Numbered from the stretch's first letter, positions 33,155 through 44,469 are shown. The stretch is DNA of 64,000 bases from Heloderma charlesbogerti (GCA_026122225.1 JANEZZ010002877.1:1488001-1552000), one strand, 5' to 3'. The notes: generated from the sequence alone by a model not told the origin. Numbers and translations: made by a program.

Positions 33155-33945
33155 GTGCACAACCCCAATTTGGAGCAAGACCACTGTGCATCAGAATGGG
33201 AGTATTAAAGTCCTTCCCCCGGTTAATTTCTTCCTGAAATCCCACCCCACCCCCACCTTGGAAGTTAACAAAGAAAAATGGTGGTATTTCAGGAAGCAAA
33301 ATGTGGAGGGCAGTTTAATTCTCCCCTCCTAGTGCACAGGGGTCTCAATCTGAATCATGATCATGCATATTTACACTAGAGTAAAGAAAAAGGTAACCGT
33401 CAGCTACCCACTCTGCAATTAATGTAATGTGTAGCTTGGCTCTAAGAGAGAAATGGAAAACAGAACTAAAGTTAAAACCTCCACACTAGAGAACAACCTT
33501 ACAAGCATGCAAATCATCTACTATGGATATTAGGATGAGATTAATTAACAAATCCTCATGTACAGGGTGTATTGGAGACCAGTTTGCTTCCAACGCAAAG
33601 ACATGACCCCAGAATGCAGGTGCTGGAGGTGTTGGCAACCACAGGCCAACCTCACACATCTTCTATGGAAATATCAAATCATAGCCATGTTCTAGGCATA
33701 AGTTAAGCCGTTAAGGTAAGAATCAACCCTAGATAAATCATTCATAACTGAAGATGTACATGTCTTGGTGAGCCATATACTCAATAGCTGGGACCTGATA
33801 AATGAACAGGGGGGATGCTTTGGCAGAGCCACACTGATGGTCAAAGGCATAGCTGTGCAAACCTGAAAATTCAGGATCACCCCTAGTATTGACACTTGGA
33901 TTCAAGACCTCCTCACACTGACAGCCCATGAAAATATATTCTATG

Positions 33946-34044
33946 TTAAGGCTGGAATCCTATGCATGTTTAGACAGGAAAAAAGTCCATGTTGGGAGTT
34001 GTAGGACTTTTTTCTATCTAAACATGCAAAGGATCGCACCTTTA
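33946..34044. mobile_element. PIF/Harbinger-like palindromic MITE
   Basis: The element is 33949-34041, with TTA on both sides. Arms contain AATCCTATGCATGTTTAGA and TCTAAACATGCAAAGGAT. Short relative of the element at 7077. Confidence 0.7.
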
Positions 34045-34184
34045 ATTACAAAAAGTGGATATATTTCACACAATTTGGCGTAGCTTTTTAAAAACTATAT
34101 TTGGAGTAAAAGACTTGTGCCAATCAATAACAACTGCAACATATCGCACCACACAAGCCAGGGAACAACTAACTCTCCTTTCTA

Positions 34185-34230
34185 TTCTTCCCTTCCCTTC
34201 CCTTCCCTGTCCTGTCCTGTCCTGTCCTTA
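34185..34230. repeat. (CTTCC)n and (CTGTC)n pentamer repeats
   Basis: Four to five units of each, one after the other, in a pyrimidine-rich strand. Confidence 0.85.
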
Positions 34231-35950
34231 CTTCTTTTTTCCATTCTTCAACATTTTTACCTTCCCCCTTCTATATATCTCTCTTTCCCTTCCATTTTCC
34301 ATAAAAATTGAGCTGTATGAAGCAATTTGCATTAAGTGAAAACACAAAATATAAAACTGCAAAACCTAAAGTCAGGAGGGAAATGGGTTGTGGGTAGGGG
34401 GAGAAATTGGGGGGAAAATGTAGTTAAACATGTTGTTAAACACCCTGAAAAATCAGAAATAAACTATCAATTACAAAAAGGAAAAGAAAATTGCAGCTTC
34501 TCAGTTCAATCAAGAGCCATCACAGCTGAATGTGACAGGTCCTAAGGAGGTTTTTAACGTCAAGTGTTTCATTGGAGACACTAAAATGGGCACAATAAAA
34601 AAAATCCCCCCAATGTGATAACTTTAATAAAAATCAAAGTTAAAAAGATCGCATGGAGAAGACCAGCACTGATATCTGAGACAGCACTGACATAGCATTT
34701 ACAAAGCTGCTTTTTCTTTTCTTTTTCTTATTTTCCTGTTAGAAGGATTGTAATCTGTTAGTTATCACCTAACAAAAGTGCTTTTAAATGACGATACTAG
34801 CAGGTATGAGGCATTATCCAGCCAAAGATAATTGCTAAAGGAAAGACAAAAATGATAATAGAAAGAAAAGAATGATATGTCAAAAACAGCAACAACGTTG
34901 GTGAGATGACTTCAGTGTACATGCTTTCTCTTCAAATAATAGTGGCTTCTGGTCTCAAATAAGGCCACTGGGCAAACTTTGTTCAAAATGTTCTGTGCAA
35001 TAGCACATATCAGTCACATAATCTTGTGTGAACATTTTAAGTGCAACCAGAATCCCAGCCCTGTTTTTATTGGAGATAGGCACTAAAATATTTCAACCAG
35101 ACTCAGTGTCAGCAGTCCGGAAACTACTTGACAGAAATGCCTGGTTTTTCTGAATCATTGTAATGCTGTTAACTTTAATGAGATTACAGCGTATTACATA
35201 CCAATGCTCTAGCCTATTGGTTTGCCCTCAAGACTCCTTCAAAACTGGAGTGACATCAGTAAATGTCTTTAGTCTGAGCAGATTTTAAACAGTGATGTAG
35301 TGGAGCCAGGGCTTTCAGGGTTGAACCACCAGGACTTTTTGATCGGCAGGGACAATGATATTGTCTGCCACCCCTCTCAGACTTCACTATGTCTTTTGAG
35401 GTTAGCCACAGCCCTCACAGTAGCTGGGAGGGAAATGGATGGGTCGTGAACTACCCCTGTTACAGTGAAAAGTATGTTGGGGTGGTTTGGATCTTGAATG
35501 GGCAATTAAGGCCCATTAGCTTTATAAACAACGTTCTTCTGGTGAAAATGAAAATGGCTAGAACTGGTTTGTTGATATGGATCAGCACAGCTGTCTGCAT
35601 TTCTAGACTCTTCTTGGAGGCACAGCCATTAGGACTCTCATGATCAGGGGTGAGCAACATGAGGCCCCTCAGCACCCCGATGTGGGCGGTGCCACCCCCT
35701 GAAAATAAAGGTACCCCCCAAGCCTTAAAAAAAAAGAAGTTTTTGCAAACAAAATGGTGTCTGTAGCTGCTATGTTGTGTCAAATGGTCAAAATTAGCTT
35801 GCAAACAAGCTGATTTTTACCCTTTGGGGGCTCTAGAGCAGGTCCAGGTGCCATTTTGTTTTTATTTATTTTTTATTTCCCCCCACCATTTTTGGCATCC
35901 ACAGGGAGAGGGGAGCGTGGCCTGCAGAGGCAAAAATAGCCCCCAGACAG
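34231..35950. other. Stretch with little recognisable content
   Basis: No supported gene. A possible one-sided hAT end 'caggggtgagcaac' lies at 35645. The 34540-35340 part shows no repeat I can recognise. Confidence 0.4.
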
Positions 35951-35985
35951 ACCGACAGACAGACCGATCTATCTATCTGTCTATC

Positions 35986-36038
<53 letters not shown>

Positions 36039-36040
36039 CG
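35951..36040. repeat. (TCTA)n tetranucleotide repeat with CAGA-type start
   Basis: CAGACAGACCGACAGACAGA first, then about 18 TCTA units with minor variation. A typical variable microsatellite. Confidence 0.93.
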
Positions 36041-36892
36041 TATATGACTTATACTTTAGATCAGCCCTTAGGAAAGCAAGCAGATTGTACTGAATGAATT
36101 TATTACCTTAATTCATCCACAACAGAGTTCTGCTATTCCTTACACACACCGGCCCTAATGTCTTCAGTTCTGTTAAGGTTGTTAGAACCTTTGTGCCAGC
36201 TGGACTACAGGGTTTGCTGAAACATCCTAACCCTATCAATGAGTCCTTGGAGCCCCATGAATCCTCGAAGCTTCTGAAGGTGAGTTTATAGAGGCCTTGC
36301 TGTACATTCTAGAACTGCCAGCACAGCAGTGAAAGTTGCACAAAGACTTTCAGATTTATAGCTGCTATTCAGGGCATGTAACTTATCAAAGTTAAGCTGC
36401 CCTATGCTCCGTTGTTTCTTATTACAGTCAAGCGTCAAGAATATGAACCTCAGAAACACAGATGAGTTCCTCATCTGAAGGACACTTTATTTTGGGCTAG
36501 GAAGGATGTTTGTCAACCATTTTTCCATCCAACAGCAAATAAGTGCTAAGAAGTTTGGGAACTTGAGCTTGAGGCGGCGATAAGTGAAGGGATGGGTGGC
36601 ATAATGGAAGTGTGTCTATTTGAGGAAAGACTTTCAGATTTAACAAAGCATTCAGAACTTCAAATTCTGAAATGTTTGCATGGGATATCTTGACCAAAGT
36701 TTGATGCTTGTCTAGTCTTGTTTGAAACCCCAAATCATTATTCTTTAAAGACAAAGTGAGTGCGCGCATGCACTACAGTCTTGTTAACCAGCATTTCCCC
36801 CATATCAATCTTTGCTTTATTATTTTAACCTATCTTTCATTTTGTTCTATTACATTGATTCCTTTAGTTCATCCCTTTAAGTCTTATTTATT
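36041..36892. other. Stretch without recognised gene
   Basis: No convincing frame or element; AT-rich with scattered low-complexity sequence. Confidence 0.4.
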
Positions 36893-37248
36893 ATTTGTTT
36901 ATTTAAAACATTTCTATCTCGCCCTATATCATTAAGATCTCAGGGCAGCATACAGATAAAATCAGTTTAAACAGTATACAACAATAATTTAAACATCTAA
37001 AAACACAGTAAACCATTAAATAAGCTAATACCAGTTAAAATCTAAAACAATTAAAACAATGTGCTAGGGAATGTATTTAGCCCGCAAAGGCTTTGGTAAA
37101 AAGCCATGTTTTTACTTGGCGCTGAAAGGAGACCAATGTCTGCGCCAATCGGGCCTCCAAGGGGAGGGCATTCCACAGTGTATATCTTGTACTGGTGTGA
37201 TGCAGAGGAGGGCCCCTCCAACAGGTCTCAGTCCTTGGGCAGGCATAA
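36893..37248 (-). mobile_element. L2-like LINE 3' end
   Basis: On the minus strand this has the same 3' UTR as 10740-11148: 'gccatgtttttacttggcgctg' spread over 37104-37125, 'ctatatcattaagatctcaggg', and the AATA tail at 36893. The hAT MITE cluster begins directly at 37249, so it was inserted in or at the edge of this LINE. Confidence 0.8.
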
Positions 37249-37555
37249 TAGGGATGGCAGAGAAATCCTCCATGGACTCCAATGAGGCCTGATTCCAAAG
37301 AATCCGGCCTCTGGAATCCACGGCAGAGTGGCTCCACTTACCTCCAGCTCCAGAGGATTTCGTGTGGAGCGGCTCCCTTCTCCCTAGACCAGGTGATACA
37401 CTAATGGCGGCTGCCATTTGCCTATTGCTGGGAGAGATACAGACATAAATAGCATATTGGACGCTACTTGCGGCTGTAAAGCCCTGACTTTGACCTGATT
37501 GCAGCCATTTAGGGCTCTATTTAGGTCAAACACTGTGCTTTACAGCTGCAAGTGG

Positions 37556-38075
37556 CGTATAATTAGGGATGTTGGAGAAATCTGCCATGGACTCCAGTGA
37601 AGCCAGATTCTTTGGAATCTGACCCCCTGGAGTCCGTGGTGGAATGGCCTCCCCCCCGCCACCCCCCGAAATCCCCCCCTGGGACAGACCTACCTGGCGT
37701 TGGATGCAGCGGCGGCAGCAGATGCACCAGCGGCGGCTCCGGCTTGTCTTCCGGCCACTTCTGGACTGCTGCGGCCGTAAATGGCGGCCGTCGTTGCGGC
37801 CGCCATTTGCGTTGCTGCCTTTTGCCATGATAGGCTACAAAAGTATTCACGTAGCCTATCACGGCAAAAGGCAGCGACACAAATGGCATAGCGGCTGCCA
37901 TTTGCGTCCCTGCCTTTTGCCATGATAGGCTATGTAAATACTTAGTTGTAGCCTTGGCGCCACGGAGCAGAGCTGGCCAGGGAGGATTCCGGGGGGAGGG
38001 ATGGAGTGATTCCCTCCCACCACAGACGCCCTGGATCAGAACGGTAAGTACATTTCATACATCCCTACGTATAAT
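37556..38075 (-). mobile_element. hAT-type MITE (copy 5)
   Basis: The element is 37564-38067 (504 bp), from TAGGGATG to CATCCCTA, with the perfect 8-bp TSD CGTATAAT (37556-37563, 38068-38075). A minus-strand frame reads SGRKTSRSRR, equivalent to the mini-exon core of the other copies, and ends at CAG/GTAGGT (boundary after 37694). It is nested in the outer copy of the cluster. Confidence 0.88.
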
Positions 38076-38143
38076 ACACTAATTACGTTTGTATTTCTCC
38101 CAGCGATAGCCTAATGGCAGCCACCATTAGCATATCGCCTGGT

Positions 38144-39130
38144 CTAGAAAGCAGTGCTCCCTTTCATGGATTATGTTGATGGTGGGGGGCGAGGCGTTCC
38201 GTCCCTCCCCCCGGAATCCTCGAATCCTGGCCAGGGGGGAGGCGCTCCGTTCCTCCCCCCTGGAATCCTCGAACGGCCGGCTGTGCTCCGCGGCAGCTCC
38301 ACGGAGGAGCCGGCCCGGCCCGGCCAGGCCAGAGCCATCCGCAGCTGAATTTCTGGCCACGGAAGGCTCTGGGTAAAAAACAAAACACATACGCAAATGG
38401 CGGAGGCTACAGCCGCCGCCATTTGCGTTCCTTCTTTTTACCATCTTAATCTATGTAAATATTTACGTAGACTATGACGGCAAAAATCAAGGGGAACGCA
38501 AATAGCGTAGTGGGCACCATTTGCATCCCCTTTTGATTCCCCGTTTTAGCCTACATAAAGATTTACGTAGGCTAAAACAGTGAATGAAAAAGGGACGCAA
38601 ATAGCGCCCGCTACGCTATTTAGGTTCCCCTTGATTTTCGCCGTCATAGTCTACGTAAATATTTACGTAGATTAAAATGGCCAAAAAGAAGGAACGCAAA
38701 TGGTGGCGGCTATAGCCGCCGCCATTTGCATATGCGTTTGTTTTTTTTAAAACCCACCCCCAACCATGATAGGCTACGTAAAGATTTATGTAGCCTATCA
38801 CGCCTTTTTTTTCTTTTTTTTTAAACCTAGCCATGATAGGCTACGTAAATCTTTACGTAGCCTATCATGTCTCTCCCCCCCGCCCCACAAGCCTGGAAAT
38901 GGCGGCGGCGGTAGCCGGTCGGAAGACCGGCCGCCGCCTTCGCCGAAGCCTTTGCCGGAGCCTTCGTCGGAGCCGCCGCTGCCCAGAAGATCCGCCCCAG
39001 GTAAGTCTCGTCCCGGGGGGGATCCGTGGGGGGGCAGGGGGGGTAGGCCGTTCCGCCACGGAGTTCAGGGGGCCGAATGCACTGGCATTCGGCCTCACCG
39101 AGATCCATGGCGGAATTCTCTGACATCCCT
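38144..39130 (+). mobile_element. hAT-type MITE (copy 6), left tip damaged
   Basis: Close relative of copy 1 in the opposite orientation. The right end is GACATCCCT at 39122-39130. At the left, the sequence after CTTTCATGGATTATG matches the B-type end, but the terminal dozen bases are deleted or changed. The central palindrome spans about 38395-38735, with TACGTA hairpins and GCAAATGG motifs. The mini-exon is at 38899-39000. Confidence 0.7.
38899..39000 (+). other. Mini first-exon-like module of the hAT MITE
   Basis: 34 codons from ATG 38899 to a perfect CAG/GTAAGT with exon end at 39000. The peptide starts MAAAVAGRKTGRRLRRS. It is the best preserved copy of the module and is strongly arginine rich. 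Confidence 0.45.
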
Positions 39131-39783
39131 GTCCCTAGACCAGGCGAGAGCGCTGGGGGGTGGCTGCACTGAGGCCCCTCTTCCCCACCCCACCCTTTGA
39201 CAGCTGGCATGCAGAAGAGGGACGCAACAGCACCTCCTCAGCGCTCTCACCTGAGAAGAACAGGTCGAGAGCACGGGGGCGAGGGCTATACTGAGGCCTC
39301 TCTTCCCCGCGCCGGACTTTGCCAGCCGGAATGCAGAAGAGGGACAATGACAGCCAGCAAAAAGGTAATGGCAGCTGCCATTACTGTGTTGCCTGGTATA
39401 GGGAGCCGGAGTGCTGCTCCGTGGAATCCTCCCAGAGCAGAGCTGCTCCGGAAGATTCCAGGGGGGGAGGAATGGATCGCCTCCCCACCTGGGCGGATTC
39501 CCCACCATAAATGGCTGCATTTAGGCTAATCGACCAGCTTTATGGCCGCAAATGGCGCCCGCTATGCCATTTGCGTCCGGGGGATTGACTTACACAGAGA
39601 TACAGCACGGCAATGGCTGCCGGCTGTATCGACTTTCTCCAGCCCCGAGGAGCTGGCAGCCAGCTCTGCAGGGCTTCGAAGTGGAGCCAGCCTGGAGGGA
39701 TTCTGAGGGAGAGGAACAGATCGCCTCCCCCCACCCGCAGACCCCCGGCAGGCTGGAGGTAAGGGATTTCGTACATCCCTACC

Positions 39784-40048
39784 TGTCAGTAGCCACAGAT
39801 GTAGACAAAACGCACTCGAGTGGTGGGTTAAGGACAGACTTTATTTGAGATATAGCAAGCTTACATCTCGAGGCAAGTTGGCTGGAGTCAGCATCCCTTG
39901 CAGGAGGAAGTAGGAAAAGGAACAGAGAGTAGAGGGAGGAGACAAGGAAAAGGCAATACATCTCCCAGAGATCCCTCCCACCTGACTCAGGTACATATTA
40001 ACCCTTCAAGTTCAGGTTAAGTGACTCATGGCCCTAGTCCCTCCAACA
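39784..40048 (-). repeat. Probable solo LTR of an unknown LTR element
   Basis: On the minus strand it runs from TGTTGGAGGG to ACTGACA (265 bp). It has an AATAAAGTCTGTCC poly-A signal about 55 bases before the 3' end and an AT-rich TATA-like stretch upstream. No matching TSD is found (CTACC against TAAAC), so the borders are uncertain. It directly follows the hAT cluster end at 39781. Confidence 0.5.
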
Positions 40049-41040
40049 TAAACTCCACTGAACACACTGGGACTTGCTTCCAAGTAAACAAGCCTAGGAT
40101 CCTACTGTCAACCAGAGGGGTTGGATCCTACCCCAGGCCCCCTCCTGTGCCTTGAAAGACAAACTTGATGTGCAAACAAACAGCGGGTGAAAACTTTTCA
40201 CTGCATGGTGCTAAAACATGATCCCCTGCTACTGTCTGCACAACAAGCCCACTAGAATCCCTCTCCCCACACAGCAAACCCCACGCATAAGCACGAGCAA
40301 CAACAGACAGTGGCGGCGGCGGCACCCCCCCTCCTGGTGCATGCTCCTGCCGTGGCCAGCAGCAGCAACTCTGAATGGGTGGTTGGTGCTGCAGGCACAG
40401 TGCAGGGATGGGTAGCAGGGTGGGGAAAGGGTCAGGAAGTAGAGGGGCTGGCTGGGGATGATCGAGTTCGAGGTGTGGCGGCTGCTCAGGGGGTGGAAGG
40501 CAGAGAAACTGAGAGCTGAGGAGGAGAATAGGGGGTGCTGAGAGCTCCCTCAGGCTCCCTCTCTCGCCCCCTTTGTCTGGCCAGCTCTGCGGGGTAGATG
40601 AGAGGCAGCTGCCAGCCGCCTGCACTCCCTTCCTCTGCTCCCTCCTCCTCCTGCCGCGTCTGCCCCTGCAGCAGCAGCAGCAGACTGTGACCTGGCTGGG
40701 AGCTGGCTCCAATGAAAGTGCAGGAATGAAGCCCTGCACAACATGCCACCACTACACCGCTGCCAGGGAGGGTCAGTCATGGGTGAGGGAGAGGTTTAAC
40801 CTTACCTCCCCTCAAAATCCTGATAAAGATCTTCCCGTGGTGGTGGTGGGGAATGCGTGAGTGGCGGGAGGCTATATATGTGTGTGTGGAGGCGGGAAAG
40901 GGAGAATCGAGGCCCATTGCTGGCTCTGGCCACACTCACTGCCAGCATGAGGCCACTGACAACCACCACCACAAGTGGCCCTTTGGAGGCACGAAATACC
41001 CACCCCGAAGTAACTGTATCATTGTTTTAGTATGGTTGTA
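40049..41040. other. GC-rich stretch with CTG/CAG runs, no assigned gene
   Basis: 40130-40760 is GC-rich with (GGC)n at about 40312-40320 and (GCA)n at about 40671-40683. Open frames are long on both strands, but no family or splice pattern can be recognised. It starts with a degenerate small MITE fragment (40055-40110). Confidence 0.35.
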
Positions 41041-41350
41041 GGTTTGGGGAGGTTTTACCCCCAAAGGTGGGTAAATCTTTCAATTAAATGTACTCAAATG
41101 TAAGTCCCATTGGAATCAATGGGGCTTACTTCCCAAGTAACTGAGCATTGGACTGCAACCATGGAGTAAAATGCTATGTATGTCTACTAAGAAGTAGTAA
41201 GACCTATTGAGATCATGTTTCATGTTTAAGTAGGTTTAGGATTAAATTGATAACCACTTACGGTGGTGTGTTTATCAAAACTATCCTAAGCAAGTTTACT
41301 TAGAAGTAAAAGCTTCTAAGTTCAGAGTACATTTAATACTGCAACCCAAA
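41041..41350. repeat. Degenerate small MITE-like repeats
   Basis: Two or three overlapping copies of the 'gtaagtcccattg ... caatggggcttactt' inverted repeat. Confidence 0.55.
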
Positions 41351-42197
41351 CCACAAGAAATTAATCATGGCAAACAATTATTTTAGCACATTGGTCTTGA
41401 ACAAATTAAAATAGGTTTAATTTAATCAGTAAAACCTGATTAAATAGATAACACTTACCTATAGGTTAATATGTTTAGGATATGGATACAAAATACATCA
41501 CAAAGTTCTCATAGTTGACACGTATATTGGTCACGACTTCAAACTACTTCTATATGCAGCTAACACAGTACGTGCAACATGTGTATTCCTATATATTCTC
41601 TCGTGTTCCATTATTGGATTTAACATCAACAGCTTTGCCAATAAATATAACTAGTGTGAAAAGAAAGAGACTAAACAAACATTCCTTGGTATTTTTTTGG
41701 CTAAATGGAACAAAGTGTGGCATGCAACCAGAATGGATAACAAAGAGCTCTCTAGTGTGCCTTATGTTGTATCTCCCAGCTTGTGAATTGATTGACTCAC
41801 ATTGTAAATTTCAAGTCCAAGCTTCTGAAATCAGTTATCTACCTCCATAGAATCAAAGGCAGAGAAAGGCAGGTGATTTATACCAAGGCTCATCTTTTCA
41901 AGCGGGAATATTATCTTGCCAGAGAAATTTCCACCATTGATAAAGCTAGTTTAGGCAGTGTGCAGATCAATTGACAAATCACTTTCTCTACAGTCTATTT
42001 GCTAGGGATCCTGTAGCCAATATTTTCATAGTTATATTTAGTGGAGATGTAATCTGTGTTGAGCTCGCATGTCAGTATCATTCTACTTATGGATAATAAT
42101 GTAATTTTAGTATCCAGTAGCATTCGGTCTGGAGTTTTTACATTCCACAACCAATAGAATTAGATCCTCAAAACACAGGATGCAATTAAAGAAGAGA
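41351..42197. other. Stretch without recognised gene
   Basis: AT-rich, low repeat content; the frame at 41515-41850 has no support beyond being open. Confidence 0.4.
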
Positions 42198-42403
42198 CAA
42201 ATAAGCAGTGGAGGCTGGTGGCTCCAACATCAATGGGGCAGTGAATCTGCTCTGGGTTTCAGTCAGAACTCTAAAAGAGCTATCCAAGGTGTGGACCTTG
42301 GATAGCTCCTTTAGAATTCTGATTAGTTCTGACTGAAACCCAGAGTGGATTTACTGCCCCACTGACATCGACATCGGAACCACCAACCCCCACTGCAAAT
42401 AAG
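42198..42403. mobile_element. Short hAT-like palindromic MITE with perfect 8-bp TSD
   Basis: The element is 42206-42395 (190 bp), starting CAGTGGAGGCTGGTGG and ending with its near complement (CCACCAACCCCCACTG). The TSD CAAATAAG is at 42198-42205 and 42396-42403. The arms also pair inside: 'tttcagtcagaactct' with 'agttctgactgaaa'. Confidence 0.88.
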
Positions 42404-42653
42404 CCTGTTACCTTAATGGTTTCAAGGACCTTCAAAGCTTTCAGTGGTAATGGAATATATTAGTGCAGTGTGTGTGTGTGTGTTTTATCACACCCGAAAA
42501 TGGAGAGGTGACCACTTTGTTTTCTAAACAAAGTTGAAACCATTTTCTCTGTTCTAAATAGAGATAGATACATAATACATACTTAGCTGCTAAGGAAATC
42601 ATAGGGTCAAATTCCACAGAATTGTCCCACATGCACTTGAGAAGCAAATACAA

Positions 42654-42722
42654 ATGGAAGCTTTTCTTTTGCTACTCTTCTTACTAATAAAAGCTGCATG
42701 CAATACTATGGAGGAGAAGAAG
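42654..42722 (+). CDS. Candidate first coding exon of a secreted or membrane protein
   Basis: ATG 42654 opens a 23-codon frame MEAFLLLLFLLIKAACNTME, ending in lysines directly before a perfect donor, AAG/GTAAGT at 42722/42723. A short start, a run of ten hydrophobic residues and small residues (A-A-C) near the end fit a signal peptide with cleavage after about residue 15-16. Signal peptides often sit on such a short first exon. There are no visible transposon sequences in 42480-42990. Against it: no second exon or promoter was found, and the base at -3 of the ATG is C. No gene can be named. Confidence 0.35.
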
Positions 42723-42728
42723 GTAAGT

Positions 42729-43032
42729 AGGAGAGAGAAAAATACAACAATAATACAACTCTCTCCTGTCCTTTCCTTAGAGACTAAAGTACAGAAAGAA
42801 AGATGGGAAACAAAACACATACGAACAGATACATTTGCATTAGATGAGCAGCTATGTAAAGAATTGTTATTTCAGAATGCTAACAAAAGCAGTGAAGCTG
42901 TTAACTCTTACAATCATGTGAATTTTATGCGGTTTTTTTCTTATCTGTAATGTCTTGTATTAGATGCTTTTTTATTATACGAAAATACACTCACTCTTGA
43001 ACACGTATGCACATGTAAGATGTGCAATTACC
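42729..43032. other. Sequence after the candidate exon, nothing recognised
   Basis: AT-rich, without repeats I recognise; would be intron if the exon at 42654 is real. Confidence 0.4.
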
Positions 43033-43127
43033 TTAGGCTGCAATCCTATACACACTTACCTAAAAGTAAGTCTCATTGATCTCAGTGGGACTTACTTCTG
43101 GGTAGACATGAATAGGATTGTCTGTTA
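43033..43127. mobile_element. Small MITE with TTA on both sides
   Basis: The element is 43036-43124 (89 bp), starting GGCTGCAATCCTATACAC and ending AGGATTGTCTG. The centre is 'tctcattgatctcagtgggactt'-like (43072-43094). It is the best preserved copy of the abundant small palindromic repeat in this window, and its TTA flanks suggest a PIF/Harbinger origin. Confidence 0.65.
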
Positions 43128-44361
43128 ATGACATACCACATTCTGATGGAGCAGGCTATGGATAATATAATAAATAACGCTATTAATACCAACAAACAGG
43201 AGATATTTTTTAAAATGTGTATTTGGAGGCGGAGGGCAGGGGAAGCTACACATCAGCTAGTTACCTTGCTTGCATTCTTGATATACTTATGCATGTCTAT
43301 GTTCTAACACTGATCCAAAGCTTTGTGCAGAAACATTTCCAGCAAAATTGGGGATGTTGGACAAAAGGAGAGGAGAAACATGAATTTGTTGGGGGGAGCA
43401 GGATAAAGTGGAGATGGCGCGGGGCTGCGGGGTTACTTAGCAGTAAAACAGTGGTGGCAGCATCTCTTCCTCCCTTGCTTTAAAACAATATTTCCCTGTT
43501 GCAACCAGTGGTCAGGCATTGTTTGCTCACAATGCCTCGGTTAGAACAGTACCATTCCAGACAAAGCATGGTGGGGGAAAATGGTGGCCTGACTGCATTG
43601 CAATTGCTGCATGCCAAATGAGGCAGCTACTTGAAGCAACAGGAAAACTTTGCAAGCAAGAAAGAATCAGGGTGAAAGATACTTCCACCACTGCTCTTAC
43701 TGGTAAGGCCCAGCCCTGAAAACCTGTTGATTTTTTTCCTCTCCCCCTCCCCAAGAAAGTCCCTTCAGGGGATCCCACAGTGGAAGAGCAGGGAGCCCAA
43801 AGTAAAAGTTCTGAAGACAGGGTGGGTGAGTAAGGATGCTGACGCTGCTGCAGCTGCCAGCTAGACCTTTTTTTATTGGCTAGGAGTGGACCAGAAAAAA
43901 AAAGTTCCCTCTCTGCTCTGCCCCCATAGCTCCAGCCCCACAGAATCCAGCTGGCACAAGCCACAATATGGCTGAGTGGCCAGCAGGATACCCAGCTGCT
44001 GGCTGCACCTACAGGAAAGCCCTGATCACTCATTTCCTACCACACCTCCTATGCAGTAAATGGGGGCTCCCAGTAAGCCCAAGGGTTTTGACACTAGATT
44101 TTGAACGACTCCTGCAGTAACAGTGGCACTGTCAACTTTAGTGGATAGCAATAACCGGCTCTGGTGAGGAAGGCCTGAATCAGGGGAAGTGGAGATGAGA
44201 CCTGGATGTAGGCTGCTCACCCCTCCAAATAGGTAATTGGTGCCAACGTTACTGAGAACACTGACCACTTTGTTGGGGAGGCAACCAACGGCATGCAAGC
44301 GCACATGATCAGCGATGCATGCATATCTCTGGATTAGGGCCTATGAGTTTTGAAGCTAGAC
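43128..44361. other. Stretch without recognised gene
   Basis: Some GC-rich parts (43380-44030) with long open frames on the minus strand but no domain or splice evidence. Confidence 0.4.
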
Positions 44362-44469
44362 TTAAGGGACAATCTTATGCATGTTGAGACAGAAAAAATC
44401 CTACAACTGGGGCACGCTGGGACTTGTAGGCCTTTTTTCTCTCTAAACATGCATAGGATTGCACCCTTA
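44362..44469. mobile_element. PIF/Harbinger-like palindromic MITE
   Basis: The arms AATCTTATGCATG and CTAAACATGCATAGGATTG face each other, and 'ctacaactggggcacgctgg' spans the centre. TTA flanks are at 44362-44364 and 44467-44469. Same family as 7077. Confidence 0.65.

Larger units (their letters stand above)
29861..33444. mobile_element. Palindromic MITE split by a full-length BovB
   Basis: The outer arms are 29861-29937 (GGAGCCAGGCTACATG...) and about 33155-33444 (...GTGTAGCTTGGCTCTAA). They are reverse complements and together match the uninterrupted element at 46488-46898. The BovB plus its 10-bp TSD fill the gap, so the MITE is the older insertion. Confidence 0.75.
37249..39781. mobile_element. 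Composite cluster of hAT-type MITE copies
   Basis: An A-type end (TAGGGATGG, 37249) opens the cluster and a B-type end (TACATCCCTA) closes it at 39781. Between them are two further copies (37564-38067 and about 38144-39130) and arms of the outer element that mirror each other (CCCTAGACCAGG near 37384 and 39133, CCTGGTCTAG near 38139). The 8-mers flanking the whole cluster do not match (AGGCATAA and CCTGTCAG). The outer boundaries may therefore belong to different insertions, or the TSD was lost. Confidence 0.6.

Noticed and set aside
32635..33237. Plus-strand open frame of 200 codons
   Set aside because: Antisense to the BovB endonuclease; no independent support.
40128..40739. Minus-strand frame of 203 codons in GC-rich DNA
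   Set aside because: Low-complexity composition, competing open frames on both strands, no domain or splice signals recognised.
43527..44033. Minus-strand frame of 168 codons
   Set aside because: No domain, no start context or splice sites, and no similarity I recognise; open by composition.
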